Assembly (NCBI GenBank): GCA_040905865.1
Contig: JBBDQU010000051.1
Coordinates: forward strand, 1 to 64,000
DNA length: 64,000 nucleotides
Direction: 5' to 3'
Origin: Alphaproteobacteria bacterium
Lineage (GTDB): Bacteria > Pseudomonadota > Alphaproteobacteria > UBA8366 > GCA-2717185
Below the pieces are notes generated by a model. That model made no database searches and was not told where the DNA came from. It saw nothing but the letters and a program-made list of their open reading frames with translations. Positions 27,351 to 35,201 of the stretch are shown one piece after another; position 1 is the first letter of the stretch; the number at the start of each line of letters is the position of its first letter. The translations under genes were made by a program, and so were the position numbers.

Positions 27351-28355
27351 TCAATATTCGTCGAACATCCGCTGGATCTCGGCCGGGTCGGCTGTCGCCG
27401 TCAGCGCCAGCATCAGCAGGACTCGCGCTTTCTGCGGCGAGAGGTTATCCGCCAGCACCGCGCCCGGCGCGCGCCTGGAGGGAATGTCGGCGACCCTGCC
27501 GCTACCCGCACGGGTACTCTGGGCGATAACGACGCCTTTTCCGGCGGCGGCGCAGAGCGATTCGAATTCCGCCGGCGTGCTGGATCCGGGCGCCATCGTC
27601 GCGGCGACAATGCCCCTCGCCCCCGCGGCGACCAACGCGTCGATCACGGTCCCGTCGGCCCCCGCATAGGACAGCGCGATATCGACCCGGGGCAGCACTG
27701 TCAGGCCGCGCGCATCGAATTCGGTGTCCGGCATGCGCCGCCGTTCAGGCATCCGGTACCATGCGATCCGGTCGAAATCCGCGTGTCCCAGCAGGCCGAA
27801 ATCCGGGCTCCGGAATGTCTGCAGGCGCAGGGTCGAAGTCTTGGTGACCTCGCGGGCGCAGTGGATTTCATCGTTGAGCAGCGCCAGTACGCCCCGGCCC
27901 CGCGCGGCGGGATCGGCGGCCGTGCGGATCGCGTTGACCAGATTCATTCCCGCATCGGTGCTCAGGCCTGAGGCCGGCCGCTGCGCCCCGACCAGCACGA
28001 CCGGCAGGTCGGCCTTGACCGTGAGGTTCAGGAAATAGGCGGTTTCCTCCAGCGTCGCCGTGCCGTGGGTGACGACGATCCCGGCCAGCGTGGGATCGTC
28101 CGCCGCCAGTTCATGAATCTTCGCATTGATGGCCAGCCAGTCCGACGGGCCGACTGCCGTGCTGGGAATCGCGCGCAGACGCACCGGCACGACATCCGCC
28201 TGTTCCAGCGTTTCGGGGAAGGCGTTCAGCAGTTCGTCGACCTCGTAGATCTTCCTGTTTTCGCCGTAGCGAACGATGTCCAGAGCATTTCGCCCGACGG
28301 ACGAAATCGTCCCGCCCGTCCCGATCACCGCCACCCGTGGTTTGCCGTTGCTCAT
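27351..28355 (-). CDS. L-asparaginase/glutaminase family (type II-like)
   Basis: A 334-residue amidohydrolase. The first catalytic Thr is in GTGGTI (12-17) and the second catalytic block is VVTHGTATLEETAYFL, with Thr, Asp/Glu and the charge-relay Lys region (VVLVGAQRPASGLSTDAGMN). It hydrolyses asparagine (and perhaps glutamine) to aspartate and ammonia. The start is the ATG at 28355 behind AGGAAAGG; no signal peptide is visible, so a cytoplasmic location is likely even though the sequence is type II-like. It lies upstream of the importer run on the same strand but 301 bp away. Confidence 0.9.
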   Translation of the reverse strand: MSNGKPRVAVIGTGGTISSVGRNALDIVRYGENRKIYEVDELLNAFPETLEQADVVPVRLRAIPSTAVGPSDWLAINAKIHELAADDPTLAGIVVTHGTATLEETAYFLNLTVKADLPVVLVGAQRPASGLSTDAGMNLVNAIRTAADPAARGRGVLALLNDEIHCAREVTKTSTLRLQTFRSPDFGLLGHADFDRIAWYRMPERRRMPDTEFDARGLTVLPRVDIALSYAGADGTVIDALVAAGARGIVAATMAPGSSTPAEFESLCAAAGKGVVIAQSTRAGSGRVADIPSRRAPGAVLADNLSPQKARVLLMLALTATADPAEIQRMFDEY

Positions 28356-28681
28356 GTTCGATCCTTTCCTGTTACGATGGGATTTCGCTACTGACCTGCA
28401 CGCTGATCGCGGCGCCATGCGCCGGCGGAAATATCAGGCAGTCGATTGAAGCGCGGCCGGGCGGGGCAAAGGTTCCCTTGGCCGATAACCGTTCAGTCAG
28501 CAATTTGCGCTCCGGCACCCTGAGCGCCTGCCGAACCGTATCGCGGGCGACGACGTTTTCCTTCAACAGGACACCGATGGTCGAAATCCGTTCCCCGGCC
28601 AGCCTTTCGCCGGTTTCGATCCGGCATCGCGGCCTAGGATGAAGGCAATGATACAGGCGGCAACGCTGAACCCGCACCGCT
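28356..28681. other. 326-bp spacer with possible short degenerate coding remnant
   Basis: The spacer lies between the asparaginase start and the TPR-protein stop. A minus-strand open frame (28372-28677, 101 codons) ends AKGTFAPPGRASIDCLIFPP followed by AAISVQVSSE. This faintly recalls the C-terminal half of RidA/YjgF proteins (PxRxxxxxxxxP, then an alternating strand). There is no clear start or Shine-Dalgarno and no N-terminal half. It is a possible relic, otherwise unexplained DNA. Confidence 0.25.
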
Positions 28682-30589
28682 TCATCGGAGTGATTCGCCG
28701 CTTCGGTCCGGCACCAGGTCGAACGATACTGTCACCCGTTCGCCGTCCCGGCGGATCGGAATGGTGTGGTGATAGAGCGACGAGGGGAACAACACGATCT
28801 CCCCGCGCTGCGGGCGATGCAACAGGCGCGGATAATCCGGGTTGATCAGAGGATAATGATCCCTGTACTGCCCGAAGACGATGGCGCCGTCGTCGGGATC
28901 CGGGGCATCCACCAGTTCGACGTAGATCACGCCGCTCAGCCAGCCGGACGGGTGAATATGCGCCCGCTGGTGACCGTTCCGATGCAGCCGGACCGACCAG
29001 CCCGTCAGAGCAGGTTGCTCCGGCCACATGTCAAGAAACAGACAGCTTCGATTATCGTACCGTTTGCGATAGAGCGCGATTTCACGCTCGATAATCCGCT
29101 GCAGTACTGCGACAGACTCCTTGCCTCTGGAAAAAAGATTGCCATGCGTCTGGAAGCCATAACGCGTAGTGCGGGAATCAGGCGTCCATAACGCCGGAAC
29201 CTCGCGCAATTCCCTGGCTAACGCCCTCAGGTAAGATTCCAGGTCATCCACGTGATCGCCGAGTTGCCCGACACTCACGAATTCAAGGGGGTCGGGACAG
29301 AAAGGGTGAGGATCCTCCTGGCCGATCTGGCCGTATATATGCCCGCACGCGGCTGCAACGCTAAGGTTCAGCTTGTCTCTGTCCAGGGTTTCCCGGACGC
29401 GCCTGTCGAACTCGTCATAGCGCTGCTGTGCGTAGAGGCATGTCAGCGCCTCCGCCCGCGCCTTCCGGCTATCCGCCTGATCGAAGCTGCGCCGCGCCTC
29501 TTCGTATCGCTTCAGATGGACCAAAACCGATGCAAGGTTTTCATGCGTGTTCGTATCATCGGGGCGGAGTCGGAGCGCGTCACGATAGCTCGAAATGGCT
29601 TGCTCGAATTCTCCCTTGCCACGCAGCGCATCGCCCAGGTTCCTATGAGCCTCGGCAAATCCCGGATTAATCGCCAGCGCCTTGCGGTAACTGGAGATCG
29701 CCGAATCCAACTTATGCCCTTCCGCCAGAATTTCGCCCAATGCATTGTTAAAGTCCGCATTGTCCGGATGCCATTTCAGCAGTTCCCGATAGCTGGCTCC
29801 AGCGTCGTCGAGATCACCGTTGGCATAGAGAGCGTTCCGCAGGGCAATGTTTGCATCGAGGGAATCCGGATTGATCTCCAGCGCCCGGCGCGCACAGGAG
29901 ACGGCTCCTTCAAGGTCGCCACGCGCGCCCAATACCAGGCCCAGATTGTTATGGGCGTCGGCGAAATGAGGATCATGTTCTACGGCCAAGCGAAAAATTG
30001 CCTCAGCCGCATCGAGGTCACCCTGACTGTGGTGGATGATGCCTATGTTGTTGTATGCGGCGGCGAGGCCAGGCATTAGCGTAAGAGCCTGCCTGTAGCT
30101 GGCGGCGGCACCGTCCAAATCGCCCTTCTCTTTTTTAGCGACACCCAGATTGTTGTGGAACTCGCCGTTCCCGGGCTCAATGCGCACAGCATCGCGTAAA
30201 TTGGCGATGGCGCCATCCAAATCACCGCCGGCCAGAAGCGCATTGCCCAGATTGTTGCGAGCGGCGGCAAAACGGGGATTCAGCGCGACGGATTTTCTGC
30301 CGGTCTCGATGGCTTCATCCGTTCTACCGGCTTCTTTCAGGCAGTTGCACAGGTTGGAGAGAATCGTCGCGTCATCGGGCTTTTTTTCGGAAGCCGCCGT
30401 CAGTTCACGGATCGCAGCATCCAGTTTTCCGCCGGATGCGTACACAACCCCGAGCAATCCCTGGATGGTGCCGAGATCCTGCGGCTTCAGCGGTTCCGCG
30501 AGAAGGCGCCGGAGCTTTTTTTCCGCGTCCGCAAACCGCGCGGCGCGCGCGTCCTGCAGCGCGGAATCGAGCATTTCCTGTATACGCAT
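28682..30589 (-). CDS. TPR-repeat protein with C-terminal 2OG-Fe(II) oxygenase domain
   Basis: A 635-residue fusion. Residues about 5-390 are a long run of some eleven TPR units (for example GDLDGAIANLRDAVRIEPGN and AAYNNIGIIHHSQGDLDAAE). The last ~180 residues form a putative 2-oxoglutarate/Fe(II) oxygenase of the PF13759 type. It has HIHPSGWLSGVIYVEL supplying the first iron ligands, RGEIVLFPSSLYHHTIPI the distal His, and a following Arg for 2-oxoglutarate. No signal peptide is visible. Such proteins are thought to hydroxylate a protein or small-molecule partner recruited by the TPRs; no partner gene is adjacent. The repeat region is AT-richer than the rest. Confidence 0.85.
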   Translation of the reverse strand: MRIQEMLDSALQDARAARFADAEKKLRRLLAEPLKPQDLGTIQGLLGVVYASGGKLDAAIRELTAASEKKPDDATILSNLCNCLKEAGRTDEAIETGRKSVALNPRFAAARNNLGNALLAGGDLDGAIANLRDAVRIEPGNGEFHNNLGVAKKEKGDLDGAAASYRQALTLMPGLAAAYNNIGIIHHSQGDLDAAEAIFRLAVEHDPHFADAHNNLGLVLGARGDLEGAVSCARRALEINPDSLDANIALRNALYANGDLDDAGASYRELLKWHPDNADFNNALGEILAEGHKLDSAISSYRKALAINPGFAEAHRNLGDALRGKGEFEQAISSYRDALRLRPDDTNTHENLASVLVHLKRYEEARRSFDQADSRKARAEALTCLYAQQRYDEFDRRVRETLDRDKLNLSVAAACGHIYGQIGQEDPHPFCPDPLEFVSVGQLGDHVDDLESYLRALARELREVPALWTPDSRTTRYGFQTHGNLFSRGKESVAVLQRIIEREIALYRKRYDNRSCLFLDMWPEQPALTGWSVRLHRNGHQRAHIHPSGWLSGVIYVELVDAPDPDDGAIVFGQYRDHYPLINPDYPRLLHRPQRGEIVLFPSSLYHHTIPIRRDGERVTVSFDLVPDRSGESLR

Positions 30590-30824
30590 TAATAGCCTCT
30601 AGTAGCTTTACGTTTTCGCCCAATGCGACGACAGCCCTGACGGGTCACGTTTTAGCACCGCCGCCGGACCGCGAACAGACCGGCCGGGGCAAGGCGCGAC
30701 GGTCGGCGGGTCCGCCTTACTTGCCAACCCGCCGGGATGGGGTCACAGTAATCGGCAGACTACCGCGCCGCACAGGCCATAGCGGCGCGCAATATCCGGT
30801 TTCAGCGATGGGGGAGAAATAAGG

Positions 30825-32538
30825 ATGAGTTACGATCTGATTGTCAAAAACGGCATGGTAATCGACGGTTCCGGCGGCCAGCGCTATCGCGCGGATGTCG
30901 GCGTCAAGGATGGAAAGATCGCGACCATCGGCCGGATCAACGCCCCCGCGGACGAGGTGATCGACGCCGAAGGCCATGTCGTGACTCCCGGCTTCGTCGA
31001 CGGCCATACCCATATGGACGCGCAGATTTTCTGGGATTCGCTGGGTTCGTGCTCCTGCTATCACGGCGTCACCAGCGTGGTGATGGGCAATTGCGGCTTC
31101 ACCCTGGCGCCCTGCCGCGAGGAAGAGGTCGATTATGTCTTCCGCAACCTGGAACGCGCCGAGGATATCAGCCGCGACGCCATGCTGGCCGGCATCAAAT
31201 GGCAGTGGGAGACCTATCCGGAATACCTGGATGTGATCGACAGGCTGCCCAAGGGCATGAACTACGCCGGCTATGTCGGCCATTCGGCGCTGCGCACCTA
31301 TGTGATGGGCGAGCGCGCCTTCGACGAGCAGGCCACCGAGGACGACCTGAAGGCGATGATCGCCAATGTGCAGGATTCGGTGCGCGCCGGCGCGATCGGA
31401 TTTTCCACCTCGCGCAGCCCGGCGCATCTGCGCCCCGATGACCGCCCGGTCGCCAGCCGGACGGCCGACTTCTCCGAGGTCCAGGCCATCGTCAACGGCA
31501 TGGGCGATGCCGGGGGCGGCATTTTCCAGCTTGCCATGGAGCGCGGCACCATGGACGAACAGAAGGCGTTCTATCAGTCGCTCATGGACCTCTCGCGGGA
31601 AAGCGGCTGTCCGATCACCTTCGGCTCGCTGACCCGCCGCGAAAGCCCCGGCCTGTGGCGCGACCTGTACGAGATCATCGCCAGGGGCAACCGGACCGGC
31701 TCGCGCATCTGGACCCAGGTGCAGGTGCGCGAGATCAACACCGTGCTGTCCTTTGAAACCCAGCTTCCCTATGACGGCTGGCCGGTCTGGCGCGACATCC
31801 GCAAGCTGCCGCTGGCCGAACAGAAGAAGGCGCTGCAGGATCCGGCGACGCGGGCGAAGCTGGTGGACGCCGCCAAAAGCGCCGCGCCGAACAAGACGGT
31901 CACCGGCGGCGAGGCCCGGCCGCCCGAATGGGACTGGTTCTATTACATGGACAGGGCGATGTACCCGCACCGCACGCTGGCGGATATCGCGCGCGAGCGG
32001 GGGGGGGCGGGGGGTCGACCCGGTCGACGCCTTCATCGACATCTGCCTGGAAACCGACCTGAAGGCGTTCTTCCGCCAGCCCATCGCCAACGAACTGGAA
32101 TCCGACGCGCTGGAGATCATGAAGGACCCGAACTCGGTCGTGACGTTCTCCGATTCCGGCGCCCATGTTTCGCAGATCATGGACAGTTCGCTGCAGACGC
32201 ACCTGCTCAGCTACTGGGTCCGGGAGAAGCAGGAATTCTCATTGGAGCAGGCGGTGAAGATGATCACCTACGACACCGCCACCGCCTGGGGCTTCCACGA
32301 TCGCGGGCTGCTGCGCCAGGGCATGGCCGCCGATATCGTCGTCTTCGACCCGGAAAAGATCGAACCGCAGATGCCGACCATCGAATACGACCTGCCGTCC
32401 GGCGCCCAGCGACTGAAGCAGATGGCCGACGGCATCGCCGCCACGGTCATCAACGGCCAGACCGTGCTGCGCAACAACCAGCACACGGGCGCCCTGCCCG
32501 GCCAGTTGCTGCGCGGGCCGCTGGCGAAAGCCTCGTAA
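30825..32538 (+). pseudogene. N-acyl-D-amino-acid deacylase family amidohydrolase, frameshifted
   Basis: The gene encodes a D-aminoacylase-family enzyme of about 570 residues: YDLIVKNGMVIDGSGG at the start, metal site GFVDGHTHMDAQI, then YHGVTSVVMGNCG. At 31999-32014 a run of nine G, one C and six G shifts the frame. Upstream the frame reads TLADIARERG; the rest (VDPVDAFIDICLETDLKAFF to GALPGQLLRGPLAKAS) is in the next frame. Removing one G restores the reading. The paralogue at 35202-36908 is uninterrupted through this point. It may be a true mutation, a phase-variable tract or a sequencing error. The downstream acyl-CoA-dehydrogenase-like gene follows by 27 bp. Confidence 0.8.
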
Positions 32539-32565
32539 CGAAAGAGGGCGGCCGGAGGGATTCCC

Positions 32566-33726
32566 ATGGCCAACGGAACCGATCCGGTGGCGCGCGCCCG
32601 CGCGCTTGCCGGCGATATCGCCGCCGCGGCCGATGAAATCGAGCAGACGCGCCGCCTGCCCGCCGCCCTGCTGGCCCGGCTGCATGGGGCGCGCATGGCC
32701 CGCATGCTGCTGCCGCGCGCCTTCGGCGGCGACGAGGTCGAACCGGGCGTCTATCTGCGGGCGATCGAGGAAGTGGCGCGCGCCGACGCCTCGGTCGCCT
32801 GGAACCTGTTCGTCGCCAACAGCGCGGCCCTCCTGGCGCCGCATCTGGAGCCGGATACCGCGCGCACCGTCTTCGGCCCCGAAGATGCCCTTGTCGCCTG
32901 GGGGCCGCCGAACGCAACCGTCGCCGCGATCGAACCCGGCGGCTACCGGGTCAGCGGGCGCTGGGACTTCGCCAGCGGCTGCCGCAGCGCGACCTGGATG
33001 GGCGTGCACTGCATGGTGGCCGAACCCGGCGGCGCGCCCCGGCTGAACCGGTTCGGCAGGCCCGCGATCCATACCCTGCTGTTTCCCGCCGAACAGTCGA
33101 CCCTGATCGACACCTGGGACACGATAGGGCTGCGCGGCACGGCTTCCGATTCCTATTCGGTCGAGGACCTGTTCGTCGCCGACGCCTTCACCGGCACGCG
33201 CGAGGAACCCGAAGCGCGGCGCGATCCGGGGCGGCTCTATGCCTTCCCGATGCAGGCCCTTTACGCCGTCGGCGTGGCCGGGGTCGCGCTGGGCGCGGCG
33301 GATGCGATGCTGGAGGCCTTCAAACAGCTTGCCGCCGACAAGACCCCGCGCGGGTTGAGCCGCCTGGCCGACAGCGCCGCCATCCAGAGCGGCGTCGCAC
33401 TGGCCGAGGTCCGGCTTGGCGCGGCGCGCGCCTATGCGCTGGAAGTGCTGGCGGATGTATACGCCCGCGCGCCGTCGCAGGGCGCCATCGGGGTCGAGGA
33501 CCGGGCCCGGGTGCGGCTGGCCGCCAGCAACGCCATACACGGCGCCATCGAGGTGGCCGACTGGGTCTATAAACGCGCCGGGGTCAGCGCGATCTTCCGG
33601 GGCGGGCCGTTCCAGCGCCAGTTCCGCGACATCCACACCCTGTCGCAGCAGATCCAGTCCCGCGACGCGCATTTCGAAACCATCGGCCAGGTGCTGCTCG
33701 GCAACCCGCCCGAGGTGTTCTTCTGA
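32566..33726 (+). CDS. acyl-CoA dehydrogenase-like flavoprotein (HsaA/DszC group)
   Basis: A 386-residue protein of the acyl-CoA dehydrogenase fold. The N-terminal helical domain (ALLARLHGARMARMLLPRAF, then GGDEVEP), middle beta domain (YRVSGRWDFASGC) and C-terminal helical domain (NAIHGAIEVADWVYKRAG, IFRGGPFQRQFRDIHTLSQQ) match the flavin-dependent monooxygenase branch (HsaA, DszC and HpaB-like) better than true dehydrogenases. The usual catalytic Glu context is absent, and the RDIH ending is typical of this branch. It would use reduced flavin from a separate reductase. It is likely co-transcribed with the frameshifted amidohydrolase upstream. Confidence 0.82.
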   Translation: MANGTDPVARARALAGDIAAAADEIEQTRRLPAALLARLHGARMARMLLPRAFGGDEVEPGVYLRAIEEVARADASVAWNLFVANSAALLAPHLEPDTARTVFGPEDALVAWGPPNATVAAIEPGGYRVSGRWDFASGCRSATWMGVHCMVAEPGGAPRLNRFGRPAIHTLLFPAEQSTLIDTWDTIGLRGTASDSYSVEDLFVADAFTGTREEPEARRDPGRLYAFPMQALYAVGVAGVALGAADAMLEAFKQLAADKTPRGLSRLADSAAIQSGVALAEVRLGAARAYALEVLADVYARAPSQGAIGVEDRARVRLAASNAIHGAIEVADWVYKRAGVSAIFRGGPFQRQFRDIHTLSQQIQSRDAHFETIGQVLLGNPPEVFF

Positions 33727-33836
33727 GATTCAGCGGTAGCCCCGGTGACGATCACGCCGCGTTTCGTGGCGGCGTCCTTAGCCACGGAATCGACGCCGAT
33801 CCCGTGGCGCGAAACGATCGACAGGTTCGGCGGGAC
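33724..33836 (-). pseudogene. fragment of a D-2-hydroxyacid dehydrogenase gene
   Basis: On the minus strand this gap translates to PPNLSIVSRHGIGVDSVA followed by AATKRGVIVTG. This is the well-known N-terminal pattern of D-isomer-specific 2-hydroxyacid dehydrogenases (LKVIARHGVGVDNVD, AATKRGIVVTN in SerA-like enzymes). Neither the start nor the catalytic and Rossmann domains are present: the piece runs into the end of the flavoprotein gene on one side and the DUF6641-like gene on the other. It is about 37 codons of a deleted gene. Confidence 0.7.
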
Positions 33837-33848
33837 GTGGCGATGCGA

Positions 33849-34262
33849 TCAGGGCCGGGACTTCCGGGAGGCCGCCTCGATGGCCTGGTCCAGTTCCCCC
33901 GCCTTTACCGCCCGGATGACGTGACGATACGCGGCCGGGAGATTCTTCAGGCTCTTCACCTCAATCGCCGTACCGCGCCGTGCGAGTTTCAGCGGAACCT
34001 TGTTGTAGAAGATCTGGGTATAGAATGTTCCTTCGGGAACCTGCTTCCACCATAGCCGCGGCCGCACCGGCACAACATTGTGGCCGCGCTTGCGTTTAAG
34101 CTGAAGCGGCTTCCCTTCCAGCGCCAGCGACGCCAGTTCGATCTGTTCCTCGATGCTTGCGATCAGTTTCTCGCGGCGGTATTCGACTGTGTCGCGCCGG
34201 TGTCGCGGCCGCGCCGCGACGATAACCCGGTTTGTGATATTGAGTTTGTCGAGATGTGCCAT
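33849..34262 (-). CDS. DUF6641-like hypothetical protein
   Basis: A 137-residue basic protein of unknown function. The pattern EKLIASIEEQIELASLALEG, a Lys/Arg-rich stretch, PRLWWKQVPEG, LKLARRGTAIEVKSL and VIRAVKAGELDQAI fits the small alphaproteobacterial family I know as DUF6641. No catalytic residues or membrane helices are evident. The final ~10 residues are basic. It stands alone between relic DNA and a TauD-type gene transcribed the same way. Confidence 0.6.
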   Translation of the reverse strand: MAHLDKLNITNRVIVAARPRHRRDTVEYRREKLIASIEEQIELASLALEGKPLQLKRKRGHNVVPVRPRLWWKQVPEGTFYTQIFYNKVPLKLARRGTAIEVKSLKNLPAAYRHVIRAVKAGELDQAIEAASRKSRP

Positions 34263-34330
34263 GTCCTTTCAGTTTAACACATTTCGCAAAAAATTGTTCC
34301 GCGCGCCTGACAGGGACGCAGCGGCGGCCG

Positions 34331-35179
34331 TTACACTGGCGGTTGCGTCGCCGCGAAGGTCGTGCGGTACATCAGGCGTCGCAGGGGCAGGTCGTAATCC
34401 TGGATCGCCATATGCTGCACGGTGCAATTGTCCCACAGCAGCACATCGCCGGGCTCCCAGCGGTGACGGTAGATGTATTCCGGCCGGGTGATGTGGTCGG
34501 CCAGCGCCGCGATCAGTTGCTGCGCCTCGCCGTCGTCCATGCCCTCGATTCCGGTGCAGTCGTCGCGCATGACATAGAGGCACTTCCGTCCGGTAAACGG
34601 GTGGGTCCGGGCCAGCGGATGGATGACCGGCGGGAATGCGGCGCGCTGCGCCGGGGTCACCGGCACCGCGCGGACCCTGCCGGCGAAATCGAACACGGCG
34701 CGCAACCCGTCGATCCGCTGCTTCATGGCGTCCGGCAGGTCGTCAAACGCGGCATGGGTGGCCGCAAAGCAGGTGTCGCCGAGGGTCAGCCCGTCCTGCA
34801 CCGGCACTTCATGGGCGCACAGGATTGTCCCGCGCGGCGGGTTCGCCGTGTAGCACATGTCGCTGTGCCAGCGCTCGCCCGCCCGCTTCACCCCGATATC
34901 GCGGCCGCCCTGTTCGATATTGGAGACGACCACCACGCCGGGATGCCCCGGCACGCCATGCGTTTCGGAAAAGGTGTTGAGCGCCTGTTCGCCGAAATGG
35001 CCGGTGAAATCGAGCAGTTGTTCCGGCGACAGGAACTGGCGGCGGAAGAAGACGACGCCGTGCTCGTTGAACAGCCGCTCTATTTCGGCAAAAGCCGCCG
35101 GACCCAGCGGCGCGGCAAGGTCGACGCCGCGAATTTCAGCGCCGACAGGGGCGGATGTACGGACAACTTCGAACGGCAT
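34331..35179 (-). CDS. TauD/TfdA-family 2-oxoglutarate-dependent dioxygenase
   Basis: A 282-residue Fe(II)/2-oxoglutarate dioxygenase. The facial triad is the HxD of WHSDMCY and the distal His of DNCTVQHMA; the 2-oxoglutarate Arg is in LMYRTTF. The N terminus (GAEIRGVDLAAPL) is typical of TauD/TfdA. The start is the ATG at 35179, behind GGGAGG. The family hydroxylates sulfonates, aryloxyacids or related acids next to the leaving group; the substrate is unknown here. It follows the D-aminoacylase-family gene by 22 bp on the same strand and is probably co-transcribed. Confidence 0.9.
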   Translation of the reverse strand: MPFEVVRTSAPVGAEIRGVDLAAPLGPAAFAEIERLFNEHGVVFFRRQFLSPEQLLDFTGHFGEQALNTFSETHGVPGHPGVVVVSNIEQGGRDIGVKRAGERWHSDMCYTANPPRGTILCAHEVPVQDGLTLGDTCFAATHAAFDDLPDAMKQRIDGLRAVFDFAGRVRAVPVTPAQRAAFPPVIHPLARTHPFTGRKCLYVMRDDCTGIEGMDDGEAQQLIAALADHITRPEYIYRHRWEPGDVLLWDNCTVQHMAIQDYDLPLRRLMYRTTFAATQPPV

Positions 35180-35201
35180 GCGTACCAGCCCTCCCACTGC
35201 C

